Shown here one piece after another: positions 1 to 9,223 of a DNA stretch of 64,000 nt. The notes under the pieces were generated by a model. The model was given only the letters and a program-made list of their open reading frames with translations, had not been told where the DNA came from and made no database searches. The first letter of the stretch is position 1. Each line of letters begins with the position of its first letter. The DNA lies in assembly GCF_003053725.1 (NCBI RefSeq), contig NZ_QAYC01000004.1:280936-344935 (forward strand), given 5' to 3'. The translations under genes and the position numbers were made by a program. The DNA comes from Rhodovulum kholense (GTDB lineage: Bacteria; Pseudomonadota; Alphaproteobacteria; Rhodobacterales; Rhodobacteraceae).

Positions 1-1116
1 CTTGCTCGTCGGGTCGAGCTGCGCCATGGCCGAGCGCAGATGCTCGAGGAAGCACTGGCGATTGTTGAGCCCGGTCAGCGGGTCGCGATTGGCCAGGTCG
101 TTGGCGATGCTGAACGCGGCGAACAGTTCGTTATGGCCGGCCATCAGCGCGCTGACATCGGTCGAGGTGCCGCCGACGGCAAAGACCTTGCCGCTTTCGT
201 CGCGCAGCGGGAATTTCTGGATCAGGAAGCTGCGCCGGTTGTCCGGGGTCGGGGCGAAACTGCCATGGTTGCTGGCCGGTTTGCCCGAGATCAGCACCTC
301 GATATCGAGCGCACGCGAGCCCAGAAGCCCGTCGAAATCGCGCCGCTGGTCGACCGACAGGCCCTTGCGGTTGCCGATCAGGGCACTGGTCGCCTGGTTG
401 CTGAAGATCAGGTTCCCGGTCAGGTCGAAGGCGTGGAAGAGCGTCGAGGTCGCGTCGCTCAGCATCTGCCGACAGCGCAGATCGCGTTCCTGGCGGTCGT
501 CGGCATGGCGGTCGACCAGCAGCATTTGAACCCGGTCGCCGTCATGGGCGCAGGACGGCAGCCGCGCCAGATGGGCGTGATAGGACAGATGCACCCCGTC
601 GCCGGGGCGTCCGACATGGACGGGCACGATCGCCGTGGGCTGGGGGAAGGCTTCGGTCCGGGACTGGCTCCCGGAGAGGTAGGCATGCACGCGGCTGCGG
701 GAATCCTGGTCCAGCATCCGGTAGATCGAGCGGTTGTAGAGGTGATCGACGGAGGGAAAGCCGAAGACCGCAGCGGCCGAGTCGTTGGCCTCGCGGACCA
801 CCCCGGCCCGGTCCAGCACGACCGCGGGCAGCGGCAGGTGTTCGAAAAGGGCGAGGTATTTCTGACGCTCCCTCTCCGAGGCGGCATGCGCCTCGAGCAA
901 CTCCTGGTTCTGAAGTTCAAGTTCGGCCTGCACCAGTTCCAGATGGTCAGCGCTGGTCTGCACGCTGCCCGGTGCCAGAATGCTCCAGTCTTCGGCCGCC
1001 GCCCGGCGCCGAACGCGGGACGGCGGCTCGGAGGGCTGGGGGGAAGCCCTCTCGAAGTCACTCGTCCCACCGCTTTCCGCAGCCGGCAGGGGAACCGGCG
1101 CATCGTGTCGTCCCAT
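1..1116 (-). CDS. PAS-PAS-GGDEF diguanylate cyclase-type signalling protein (3' end outside window)
   Basis: Only the first 372 residues are present; the frame is open through base 1. A short disordered N-terminus leads into a helical stretch rich in Glu and Gln, then a PAS-like domain (about residues 75-180, with VVLDRAGVVREANDSA) and a second PAS-like domain (about 200-310, with GNLIFSNQATSALIGN). At 345-353 comes DPLTGLNNR, the typical opening of a GGDEF domain. GGDEF enzymes make cyclic di-GMP; whether this copy keeps the GGDEEF loop, or carries an EAL domain after it, cannot be seen. The start is the ATG at 1116-1114; I see no strong ribosome binding site. It is followed upstream by the CheB-CheR-PAS gene on the same strand. 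Confidence 0.85.
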   Translation of the reverse strand, partial: MGRHDAPVPLPAAESGGTSDFERASPQPSEPPSRVRRRAAAEDWSILAPGSVQTSADHLELVQAELELQNQELLEAHAASERERQKYLALFEHLPLPAVVLDRAGVVREANDSAAAVFGFPSVDHLYNRSIYRMLDQDSRSRVHAYLSGSQSRTEAFPQPTAIVPVHVGRPGDGVHLSYHAHLARLPSCAHDGDRVQMLLVDRHADDRQERDLRCRQMLSDATSTLFHAFDLTGNLIFSNQATSALIGNRKGLSVDQRRDFDGLLGSRALDIEVLISGKPASNHGSFAPTPDNRRSFLIQKFPLRDESGKVFAVGGTSTDVSALMAGHNELFAAFSIANDLANRDPLTGLNNRQCFLEHLRSAMAQLDPTSK

Positions 1117-1243
1117 TTCTGGCACAGTCCTCGGTGCAGTCACGCCAACGGTCCGGACTGTCGTTCGACAATGCTAACGAACCATTAAACAACCTTAGCG
1201 CGACAGGGAAATCCGGCAGTGTTTTTTGAGGGTTAGCGGTCGT

Positions 1244-1273
1244 GACGTTGCGTCGTTTGGAGGACGCAACGTC
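1244..1273. repeat. Perfect 11-bp inverted repeat at the 3' end of the CheB-CheR gene
   Basis: GACGTTGCGTC (1244-1254) and GACGCAACGTC (1263-1273) are perfect complements around an 8-base loop. The right arm overlaps the stop codon of the minus-strand CheB-CheR gene. No T-run follows directly on the minus strand, so it may be an RNA-stabilising hairpin or weak terminator rather than a classical intrinsic terminator. Confidence 0.5.
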
Positions 1274-4200
1274 AACCCTGTTTCATATTCCGGAACCAGG
1301 AGGTGATTTCGATGTGGCTGACCACGGCGCCGAACTCGCTTCCGGCCACGGTCGCGGCGGTCATGTAGAACCAGCGCTGTTCGCTCGGCGAATGGCAGGG
1401 GTATTCAAGCGCGAAATAAGTCTGGCTGCCCTCGAGAATCGACTTCAGCCCCTCAAGCGCGCGCAGGGCGATTCGCTGGTCTTCGGGGTCCCACGGCACC
1501 GGCTGGCCCGGCATGGGAGACCGGCAGACATCGAGATAGTTCGCGCCCGGGCCGCAGCGTTCCAGCCCGGAATCGCCATTGGCGCGGGCAAAGCGGGTCC
1601 AGGCCTTGTTGGTCAGGACGATGGTGCCGTCGAAATCCAGCACCGCGATATGTTCGGGCAGGGCGTCGATGACCCCCTGCAAGCGCGCCAGGTCGCGATA
1701 GACGGTCACGTTGGTCAGGGTGACGACCGCCCCGCGATGGCCGGAGGACTGCACCGCATAGGGCATGATCCGCACCCGGTAGAGCGCCCCGTCCTCGGCC
1801 ACGGCCTCGCGCTCGAAGCTGACCTCGGTGCGGATGGTGTCGCGGATGTCGTCCAGCAGGGCGGGGTATTTCAGCCTGTGGGCGATGTCGCCCAACGGCC
1901 GCCCGACATCGCTTTCGCGCAGCTTGAAGACCGAACAGGCATCGGGCGAGAACCGGGTGATCAGCAGCGCCTCGTCGAGGAACACGGTCGCCACCCCGAC
2001 GGCGCGGATCATGCTGGTCAGATCGGCGTTCAGCCGGTTCAGCATGGCCATCTTTTCCTGGTATTCGGCGTTGACCGTGTTGATCTCTTCGTTGACCGAC
2101 TGCAATTCCTCGTTCGAGCTTTGCAGCTCTTCGTTCGAGGCCATCAGCTCTTCGTTGGTCGATTGCAGTTCTTCGTTCGAGGTTTCGAGTTCCTGGATCG
2201 TCGTTTGCAGATCGGCCCGGGTCGAGTCGAGCTGACGTTCGAGGATGTCGATCCGGGCCTGCGCCACCGCGGTCAGGTCGATCTGCTTCTCGCCCTCGGG
2301 CGTTGTCCGGGGCTCGCGCTCGATCTTCTCGAAGCTGAGCAGAACGCAGGCGCCAAGCTCGGAGCTTGCGAAGGGAATGGCATGCAGCCGCAGCACGCTG
2401 GCAGTGTCCTCCAGCCGCACCTCGATCTGTTCAGAGGCATGGGCCTGGGCGGTCTCGATCGCCTGATGGATCAGGACGCTGGCCATCGCCACAAGGGTCT
2501 TGGGCAGCAGCCGCACCAGTTCCAGACTGGCCGCGCCCGACCGGGTCAGCAGGAAGGGACGCAGGTCGCCGAAGAAATGGATCGCCTCAAGCTTGTCGTT
2601 GACCAGGATCGACGGCGGCGCCCAGGCGTCGAGCAGGGCGTTGATTGCCATGTCGGTCAGGCTTTCGCGCACCGGACCGCGGGTCCCGAAGGCACGCGCG
2701 CTCATCACCGGGCGGCTGTCCCTGTCAGCGGCGAACTGACGGGACTTCAGGCCGTGATCGAACGGGGTCGAGGATTTCAGCGCCGACAGGTCGAACTGTC
2801 CCGAGGGCCGCGCCGAGACCCGGACGAAGACCTTGTGCTTGGAATCGATCGGCTGGAACCCGTTCTGCAGGCTGGACAGCGTCTCGCTGCTGCCGAGGAA
2901 CAGGAACCCGGCCTTGCGGATCGCGTATTGCAGCCGCAACAGCGCGTCCTTCTGGGCGTCCTGGCGGAAATAGATCAGCGTGTTGCGGCAGCTGACCAGG
3001 TCCATCCGGGTGAAGGGCGGGTTCGACAGCAGGTCGTGCCGGGCAAAGACCAGCGATTGCCGCAACTCGTTCGACACCTGCACCGTGTCGCCATTGGCGA
3101 TGAAATACCGTTCCATCCGCCCGGGGCTGATCTCGGCCCCGACCGAGGCCGGATAGATGCCCGCCGAGGCGAATTGCAGGCTGTCCTGGCTGACATCGGT
3201 GGCGAACACCTTGACCATCGGCGCACGCCCGGCCCGCTGAAACGCCTCGTGCAGCAGGATCGCGATCGAATAGGCCTCTTCGCCGGTCGAGCAGCCGGCG
3301 ACCCAGGCGCGCGCGGTCTGGTCGGGGCCCAGAGACTCGACGATCCGCGGGACGACGGTTTCCTCGAGCACCCGGAAGGCGTCTTCGTCACGGAAGAAGC
3401 GGGTGACGGAAATCAGCAGCTCACGGTTCAGCGCCGTGACCTCGCCCGGCGAGGACAGCATCAGGTCGACATAGCTTTGCAGATCGGGCTGGCCCAGAAC
3501 CTGCATCCGCCGACCGATCCGCCGCAGGATGGTCGAGCCCTTGTAGAGCCGGTAATTGGTGCCGGTCGCGTCCTCGAGCGCCTGGAAGATCACCTCCAGC
3601 GAGTCGGTTTCGCCCGAAGATCCGTCCGATCCGGCGGCACTCTGGCCGGTCTCGGCATCCTGTTCCGGGCCGAACGGGATCTTAGGCGGGCGGCTGCGGT
3701 GTTCCAGAACCCGCCGCGCCAGGTCGCTGACCGGCAGTTCGGCATCGACCACCCCGGCGCGGCGCACGCTCATCGGCATGCCGTCGAAATTGGCCTCCTT
3801 GGTGTCCTGGATCAGGACCAGACCGCCTGCGGCATTGATCGCGATGGCGCCGCGCGTGCCGTCCGAGCCGGTGCCCGACAGCACGATGCCGCTGGCCCGG
3901 TCGCCGCAATCTTCCGCGAGGGACGAAAAGAAGATGTCGATGGGAAGCGACAATCCCTCATTGCGCGGGGCCAGCCGCAGCACACCGCGATCGATGCGCA
4001 TCACCGTGCCCGGCGGGATCAGGTAGACATGGTTCGCCGCGACCCGCGTGTCGGTCTCGATCATGCTGACCGGCATCGCCGTGCGCCGCGCCAGAAGCCC
4101 TGCCATCAGGCTTTTGTGCTTGGGCGACAGGTGCTGAATCACGACAAAGGCGGCGCCGGACTCCGAGGGACAGTTTTCGAAGAAGGTCTCGAGGGCGGAC

Positions 4201-4343
4201 AGGCCACCGGCCGAGGCACCGATGCCGACGATCGGAGGAGCGGCCTGGGGATCTGTCTCGTCGGGAAGTGACCGGGGGTCGGCTTCGGTGCCCATCAGGA
4301 ATGTGTGCCCCGTTTTTTCATGTCTGCGCTTGCGGTTGCGCAT
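1272..4343 (-). CDS. CheB-CheR hybrid with coiled coil and C-terminal PAS domains
   Basis: A 1023-residue multidomain signalling protein. The N-terminal CheB methylesterase domain (about 35-220) keeps a plausible triad: Ser44 in GIGASAGG, His71 in VIQHLSP, Asp161 in SGTGSDGTRG. A CheR methyltransferase domain follows (about 250-500, with AWVAGCSTGEEAYSIA binding S-adenosylmethionine). A Glu/Asn-rich coiled coil (about 690-780) has repeated NEELQSxNEEL units. Two PAS domains end the protein. CheB lacks a receiver domain, as is usual for this hybrid class. No che genes or chemoreceptor lie nearby, so the methylation target is unknown. Starts at 4343 and 4295 (MGTEADP) are both possible; neither has a clear ribosome binding site. 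Confidence 0.9.
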   Translation of the reverse strand: MRNRKRRHEKTGHTFLMGTEADPRSLPDETDPQAAPPIVGIGASAGGLSALETFFENCPSESGAAFVVIQHLSPKHKSLMAGLLARRTAMPVSMIETDTRVAANHVYLIPPGTVMRIDRGVLRLAPRNEGLSLPIDIFFSSLAEDCGDRASGIVLSGTGSDGTRGAIAINAAGGLVLIQDTKEANFDGMPMSVRRAGVVDAELPVSDLARRVLEHRSRPPKIPFGPEQDAETGQSAAGSDGSSGETDSLEVIFQALEDATGTNYRLYKGSTILRRIGRRMQVLGQPDLQSYVDLMLSSPGEVTALNRELLISVTRFFRDEDAFRVLEETVVPRIVESLGPDQTARAWVAGCSTGEEAYSIAILLHEAFQRAGRAPMVKVFATDVSQDSLQFASAGIYPASVGAEISPGRMERYFIANGDTVQVSNELRQSLVFARHDLLSNPPFTRMDLVSCRNTLIYFRQDAQKDALLRLQYAIRKAGFLFLGSSETLSSLQNGFQPIDSKHKVFVRVSARPSGQFDLSALKSSTPFDHGLKSRQFAADRDSRPVMSARAFGTRGPVRESLTDMAINALLDAWAPPSILVNDKLEAIHFFGDLRPFLLTRSGAASLELVRLLPKTLVAMASVLIHQAIETAQAHASEQIEVRLEDTASVLRLHAIPFASSELGACVLLSFEKIEREPRTTPEGEKQIDLTAVAQARIDILERQLDSTRADLQTTIQELETSNEELQSTNEELMASNEELQSSNEELQSVNEEINTVNAEYQEKMAMLNRLNADLTSMIRAVGVATVFLDEALLITRFSPDACSVFKLRESDVGRPLGDIAHRLKYPALLDDIRDTIRTEVSFEREAVAEDGALYRVRIMPYAVQSSGHRGAVVTLTNVTVYRDLARLQGVIDALPEHIAVLDFDGTIVLTNKAWTRFARANGDSGLERCGPGANYLDVCRSPMPGQPVPWDPEDQRIALRALEGLKSILEGSQTYFALEYPCHSPSEQRWFYMTAATVAGSEFGAVVSHIEITSWFRNMKQG

Positions 4344-4678
4344 TTAAATGAAGTGTTAACTTCATCCTCGCGAGGGTTCTCGCATACGACTTGCAGTTGA
4401 TCAACCGGTTTCGGCTGCGGAAATTTGCAGCACTCAAGCGCGGACCCCAGGCGGGCCGGTCATGGTTCCGATTTGAAACGGAAAGCCCGGTGCCGGGACG
4501 CGGTCGTAACGTTAGGTCAGTCGTTGCGGATCGCCCGGTCCGTGCTGCGGCCGAATAGGCGCAAGCCACGGAAAAGATAGCCATGCATTGGACGGGGATG
4601 CCCGAAAACCGAAAGGCACCGACCGTGTCCCGGCCGATGCCATCGGATAGGCTGCCTTGGGCTTGGCGTACGGCGGCG
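4344..4678. other. Intergenic region between carD and the CheB-CheR gene
   Basis: No coding sequence is supported in these 335 bases. It holds a 7-bp inverted repeat at 4348-4365 near the CheB-CheR start, a CCTCGCGAGG palindrome at 4366-4375, and a CCGATG-C-CATCGG palindrome at 4634-4646 just beyond the carD stop. The last could end the carD transcript, though no T-run follows. Confidence 0.5.
4348..4365. promoter_or_regulatory. Operator-like inverted repeat upstream of the CheB-CheR gene
   Basis: ATGAAGT-GTTA-ACTTCAT is a perfect 7-bp inverted repeat with a 4-base spacer in an AT-rich patch. It lies 5-22 bases before the ATG at 4343 and about 55-70 bases before the alternative ATG at 4295, a place where a dimeric regulator could bind. 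No regulator is identified. Confidence 0.4.
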
Positions 4679-5188
4679 TCAGGCTGCGCGCGACACCAGA
4701 ACCTCGTCGACCTGCTTCTGCGCGCCGACCTCGTCCATGCCGGACACGGCCGCGACTTCGCGGGTCAGACGTTCCAGCGCGGCTTCGTACAGCTGGCGTT
4801 CGGAATAGCTCTGCTCGCGCTGGTCGTCGGCGCGGTGCAGGTCGCGCACGACCTCGGCGATCGAGATCAGGTCGCCCGAATTAATCTTCTGTTCGTATTC
4901 CTGGGCGCGGCGCGACCACATGGCCCGCTTGACCTTGGCCTTGCCCTTCAGGGTTGCCATCGCCTTCGACACCACATCGGGCGTCGAGAGCGAGCGCATG
5001 CCCACCTCGGTCGCCTTGTTGGTCGGCACGCGCAGGGTCATCTTGTCTTTCTCGAAGGAGATGACGAAAAGTTCGAGCGGGATGCCAGCGATTTCCTGCT
5101 CCTCGATCGACACGATCTTGCCCACGCCATGAGCGGGGTAGACCACGTAATCGTTGGGGCGGAACTCGGATTTCTTGGTCTTGGTCAT
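4679..5188 (-). CDS. carD: CarD-family RNA polymerase-binding transcription regulator
   Basis: 169 residues. The N-terminal CarD/CdnL/TRCF RNA-polymerase-interaction domain is clear (FRPNDYVVYPAHGVGKI, then an SFEKDKMTLRVPTNKA strand region), followed by the helical DNA-binding part with KAKVKRAMWSRRAQEYEQK. CarD proteins bind the RNA polymerase beta subunit and stabilise open complexes; in Rhodobacter relatives they are global activators (family knowledge). The start at 5188 is chosen because GAGGAAG precedes it; the frame stays open to 5419 but the upstream translation looks non-coding. Two terminator-like hairpins separate it from fdxA, so it probably has its own promoter within 5189-5277, a region that also carries the palindrome AGGTCCGGACCT (5231-5242). 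Confidence 0.95.
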   Translation of the reverse strand: MTKTKKSEFRPNDYVVYPAHGVGKIVSIEEQEIAGIPLELFVISFEKDKMTLRVPTNKATEVGMRSLSTPDVVSKAMATLKGKAKVKRAMWSRRAQEYEQKINSGDLISIAEVVRDLHRADDQREQSYSERQLYEAALERLTREVAAVSGMDEVGAQKQVDEVLVSRAA

Positions 5189-5230
5189 ACAGCACTTCCT
5201 CGCATGGACCGCAGGGGCAACGACAAGAAA

Positions 5231-5242
5231 AGGTCCGGACCT
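5231..5242. promoter_or_regulatory. 12-bp palindrome in the carD leader
   Basis: AGGTCCGGACCT is a perfect palindrome about 45 bases before the carD start codon, followed on the minus strand by TTTTCTTG. It could be an operator. The function is unknown. Confidence 0.3.
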
Positions 5243-5277
5243 CGCGATGCCCGGCTTATCCATTTCCCTTGGCGCTG

Positions 5278-5316
5278 AAAAACCACCCCGCAGAAGGCGG
5301 ATTCTGCGTGTGGTTT
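5278..5316 (-). terminator. Second terminator-like hairpin between fdxA and carD
   Basis: On the minus strand AAACCAC and GCAGAA blocks (5316-5302) pair with TTCTGC and GTGGTTT blocks (5295-5280) around a 6-base loop, with a small internal mismatch. The 3' arm runs into TTTTT at 5282-5278. It lies downstream of the fdxA terminator and upstream of carD, so it is either a back-up terminator or an attenuator in the carD leader. Confidence 0.6.
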
Positions 5317-5354
5317 GAAGATTCGGTCTGCCATTTGTAAAGGAAGCATAACAC

Positions 5355-5399
5355 AAAAAACGCCCCACGGAAAGCGGCATGCTGGTTCCGTTGGGGCAA
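5355..5399 (-). terminator. Intrinsic terminator of the helicase-S4-fdxA operon
   Basis: On the minus strand GCCCCAACGGAA pairs with TTCCGTGGGGC around a 14-base loop, followed by GTTTTTT. This is a textbook rho-independent terminator, 64 bases past the fdxA stop codon. Confidence 0.85.
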
Positions 5400-5462
5400 G
5401 CGCATGAATGTGCGGGCAATTTCCCGCTTAAGCTGTGGGCGGCAGGGGTTAACGGCGCCCCG

Positions 5463-5801
<339 letters not shown>

Positions 5802-5852
5802 GGGCGAACTCTCGATTTTCCGATCTGGGTGGACCTAAACCACGACTGCCGA

Positions 5853-6230
5853 TCATTCAAGCGGCGGTTTGCGGCTTCGGTCAAGGTCGCGGCGCTGTTT
5901 CTTCGTCGGACGGCCTCCACCCTCGTATTTAGGCGTTGCGGGCGGCGTTTCCTTGATCGGGGTCAAGTCCTCGTAGAGGGTGCGCGCCTCGGTCGCGGGG
6001 CCGCGTCGCTCGCCCAGCGCCAGCACCCGGACCACGCGGATCTCGTGGCCCTGGGGAAAGGTCAGCGTGTCGCCGGGGCCGATCTGCGCGGCGGGCTTGT
6101 CGGTTTTGGTGCCGTTCACGCGCACATGGGCGCCGGCCACCAGTTTGGTGGCCAGCGTGCGCGTCTTGAAGAAGCGGGCCTGCCAGAGCCACTTGTCCAG
6201 ACGGAGGGTCGGACGCGGGGCCTCGGTCAC
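5853..6230 (-). CDS. S4-domain RNA-binding protein (Hsp15-like)
   Basis: 125 residues. The S4 domain spans about residues 8-70: LRLDKWLWQARFFKTRTLA begins it and the VRVNG turn is typical. The family includes HslR/Hsp15, which binds stalled 50S subunits carrying nascent chains in E. coli. The C-terminal tail is basic and rich in Lys, Arg and Pro (GGGRPTKKQRRDLDR), as in Hsp15. It begins 6 bases after the helicase stop codon, so the two are co-transcribed, which suggests a shared role in RNA handling. The substrate is inferred from the family only. Confidence 0.85.
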   Translation of the reverse strand: MTEAPRPTLRLDKWLWQARFFKTRTLATKLVAGAHVRVNGTKTDKPAAQIGPGDTLTFPQGHEIRVVRVLALGERRGPATEARTLYEDLTPIKETPPATPKYEGGGRPTKKQRRDLDRSRKPPLE

Positions 6231-6236
6231 GCGGGG

Positions 6237-9200
6237 CTACTTCTTGGTCTTCAGCCCCATCAGCGCGGCGGCGAAGGGGTTGTCGGGGTCGATGGGCTTT
6301 TCCTTGCGGGGCGGACGGGCCTCGAAGGTCTTGGGTCCGTCATGGCGCGGGCCGCCCTTGCCGCCCGGCTTGCCACCGCCGCCATGCTTGCCACCCTTGC
6401 CGCCATGCTTGCCGCCGCCCTTGCCGCCACGGCCGCGCGGGCCGTCGCCCTGCCCACGGTCCTGACCGCCCTGCGCGCCATCGCCGCGCGGACGCCCGCC
6501 GCCGGGCCGCCGCCGGGGCGCCCAGGTGAAGGTGTAGAAAACCTCCATCTCGGCGTCCTCTGCGGGTGCGGCCTCTGTTTCGGTCGCCGGTTCAGCCGCG
6601 GTCTCGGGCTCGGCATCCACCGCAGAATCGGCCCCGGTGTCCGCCACGGAATCGACGTTGGCGTCGGGCGCGGGAGAGTCGGGCGCTGCATTGGGCATCG
6701 GCTCTGTCGCGGCCTCGGAAGAGGGCGCCTCGGGCGTCGCGTCGGCAGGCTGATCGGCCGGCGCATCGGCAGCCGCCTCCGTAGGCGTATCCTTGGCCGG
6801 AGCCTCGGCGGCGGGTGCCGCCTTGACCTTGGGCCGCTCGCCCTTCTCGGCGCGGTAGCCGAGGCCCTGCATCAGATCGGCGAACTGTTCCAGCGTGGTG
6901 CCGGTGATCGACAGCATGTCGGCCTTGGCCTCGAAGCCGCCCCGGGTGTCTTCCGACCGAAGCTGGTCGGCCAGCCGTTCCAGCATGTCGATCCGGATCG
7001 CGCGGGTGCCGGCCGGGCGATAGCCCGCCAGCCGGTAGACCTCTTCGGTCACACCGGGAACCACCGGGATCGTCACCAGCCCGGGCGGCGGGCTTTCGGG
7101 GAATTCGTCCAGATTGCGCGCCAGCGACCACAGCACCAGCCGCAGACGGGTGGGCGCGGGCTTCAGCAAGAGCGGCATGAAGATCGTGAACTGGCCGAAG
7201 CGGATCCCGTGCTTGCGCAGCGCGGCGCGGGCCTCCTGGTCCAGATCCTTGACCTCCTGGGCCACGCCGTCGCGCGCCAGAACGCCCATCGCCTCGACGA
7301 TGCGGAAAGCAAAGCCCCGGGTCAGCCCGGTCAGCGTCTCGTCGCGCTGCAGGTTCAGCAGCGGCTCGAACAGGGTAGCGACCCGGCGGTCGATGAAATG
7401 CTGCAGCCGCCGACGGACCTTCTCGATCACGTCGGGCCCGGCCTCCTCGTCGACGAAGGCGTCTATGCCCGGCTTCAGCGGATCGGCACCCGCCACCAGC
7501 TTGCCCACCGCATGCGCGCCCCACATCAGCCCGCCCTGCTCGGTGAAATCGAGCTCGGTATCGGGCGCGTTGTAGAAGCGGTCGGCGCGCAGGTGGAATT
7601 CGGGAGCCAGCGCCACCAGCGCCGCCTGGCGCAGGGTCTTGGCTTCATCGGGGCTGGCGGACGCATCCTGACGGAAGCGGAAGCCCTCCAGACGGCCGAC
7701 GAATTGCCCCTCGACCGTCACCTCACCCTTGTCGTTCACCTCGGCCACAAGGCTCTCCTTCTGTTTCAACCGGCGGAGCAGAACGGAGGTCCGCCGGTCT
7801 ACGAATCTTTGCGTCAATGCGCCGTGCAGCGCGTCCGACAGGCGGTCCTCTACCGCGCGCGTCTGTTCGCGCCAATGCGGTTCGTCGGCGACCCACCCCG
7901 TGCGCTGGGCGACATACGTCCAGGTGCGGATATAGGCCAGACGTTTCGACAACGTGTCAATGTCGCCATCTGTCCGGTCGATGCGCTTGACCTGTCGCGC
8001 CATCCAGTCGTCCGGGACCCGGCCCGCCCCGTACAGAAAGCCGAAGATCCGTTCCAGCAGACCGGCATGTTCTGCGGCCGAAATCCCCCGGAAATCCGGT
8101 ATTCGGCAGACATCCCAAAGAAGTTTCACGTCCCGGGAATCGCGGATCCGGGCGCGAAGATCGGGCAGCCCCGAGAGCGATTTGAGGGCCTGCAGGTCGT
8201 CCGATTCCCGCACCCGGGTCAGCCAATCGCCCTCTGCGTGTGTCTCGAGCGCGGCAATCAGCCGCTCCGGTGTTCCGAAGTCGAGCCTGGAATTGCGCCA
8301 TTGCAGCCGGGCGACCGGGTCGAACCGGTTCTCGACGATGGCCTCGGCCACCTCGGCGGGCAGCGGCCGCGCCTCGCCGGTGACGCCGAAGCTGCCGGCC
8401 TGGGTATGTCGCCCGGCGCGGCCCGCGATCTGTGCCAGCTCGTTCGGCCAGAGCGGCCGCATCCGGCGGCCGTCGAACTTGTCGAGCGCCGAGAAAGCCA
8501 CATGCTTGATGTCGAGGTTGAGCCCCATGCCGATGGCGTCGGTCGCGACCAGATAATCGACGTCGCCATTCTGGTAGAGTTCGACCTGGGCGTTGCGGGT
8601 CCGGGGCGAGAGCGCCCCCATCACCACGGCGCAGCCGCCCTTCTGGCGCCGGATCAGCTCGGCGATGGCATAGACGTTCTCGACCGAAAAGCCGACGATG
8701 GCCGAACGGGGCGGCATCCGGCTGATCTTCTTGGACCCGGCATAGACCAGTTCGGAGAACCGCTCGCGCCGCATGAACTGGACCTTCGGGACCATCGCGG
8801 CGATGGCGTTGCGCATGGTGTCGGCGCCCAGAAACAGCGTTTCGTGCTGGCCGCGGGCATGAAGCAGCCGGTCGGTGAAGACATGGCCGCGTTCGGGATC
8901 GGCACAAAGCTGGATCTCGTCGATGGCCAGAAAGTCGGCGCCGGTGGCCTCGGGCATCGCCTCGACGGTGGCCACCCAGTACTGGGTGCGGTCGGGCACG
9001 ATCCGTTCCTCGCCGGTGACGAGCGCTACCACCGACGGCCCCCGCAGCGCGACGATCCGGTCATAGACCTCGCGCGCGAGCAGGCGCAGAGGCAGGCCGA
9101 TCACACCGGTACGGTGGGCCAGCATCCGCTCGATCGCGTAATGGGTCTTGCCGGTATTGGTGGGCCCGAGGACCGCGGTGATCCTCGACTGCGCTGTCAT
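6237..9200 (-). CDS. Suv3-like DExH-box RNA helicase with a long low-complexity Gly-rich tail
   Basis: 987 residues. Residues 12-19 GPTNTGKT are the Walker A motif typical of the mitochondrial Suv3 family, DEIQ at 94-97 is the DExH box, and AGRAGR in the second RecA domain is motif VI. The N-terminal half is thus a Suv3-type ATP-dependent RNA helicase. A middle helical region follows to about residue 760. The C-terminus (about 765-940) is Ala/Pro/Glu-rich acidic sequence, then Gly-Lys-Gly-His repeats, and ends in KPIDPDNPFAAALMGLKTKK. The basic Gly-rich tail resembles RGG-type RNA-binding tails. It heads the operon with the S4 protein and fdxA. A role in RNA degradation or ribosome assembly is inference. 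Confidence 0.88.
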   Translation of the reverse strand: MTAQSRITAVLGPTNTGKTHYAIERMLAHRTGVIGLPLRLLAREVYDRIVALRGPSVVALVTGEERIVPDRTQYWVATVEAMPEATGADFLAIDEIQLCADPERGHVFTDRLLHARGQHETLFLGADTMRNAIAAMVPKVQFMRRERFSELVYAGSKKISRMPPRSAIVGFSVENVYAIAELIRRQKGGCAVVMGALSPRTRNAQVELYQNGDVDYLVATDAIGMGLNLDIKHVAFSALDKFDGRRMRPLWPNELAQIAGRAGRHTQAGSFGVTGEARPLPAEVAEAIVENRFDPVARLQWRNSRLDFGTPERLIAALETHAEGDWLTRVRESDDLQALKSLSGLPDLRARIRDSRDVKLLWDVCRIPDFRGISAAEHAGLLERIFGFLYGAGRVPDDWMARQVKRIDRTDGDIDTLSKRLAYIRTWTYVAQRTGWVADEPHWREQTRAVEDRLSDALHGALTQRFVDRRTSVLLRRLKQKESLVAEVNDKGEVTVEGQFVGRLEGFRFRQDASASPDEAKTLRQAALVALAPEFHLRADRFYNAPDTELDFTEQGGLMWGAHAVGKLVAGADPLKPGIDAFVDEEAGPDVIEKVRRRLQHFIDRRVATLFEPLLNLQRDETLTGLTRGFAFRIVEAMGVLARDGVAQEVKDLDQEARAALRKHGIRFGQFTIFMPLLLKPAPTRLRLVLWSLARNLDEFPESPPPGLVTIPVVPGVTEEVYRLAGYRPAGTRAIRIDMLERLADQLRSEDTRGGFEAKADMLSITGTTLEQFADLMQGLGYRAEKGERPKVKAAPAAEAPAKDTPTEAAADAPADQPADATPEAPSSEAATEPMPNAAPDSPAPDANVDSVADTGADSAVDAEPETAAEPATETEAAPAEDAEMEVFYTFTWAPRRRPGGGRPRGDGAQGGQDRGQGDGPRGRGGKGGGKHGGKGGKHGGGGKPGGKGGPRHDGPKTFEARPPRKEKPIDPDNPFAAALMGLKTKK

Positions 9201-9223
9201 CCTTCAGCCCCTTCGCCCGTCGT

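Noticed and set aside
1242..4271. 1009-residue plus-strand ORF opposite the CheB-CheR gene
   Set aside because: It is the antisense shadow of a clear gene; the product is rich in His, Arg, Gly and Asp with no domain.
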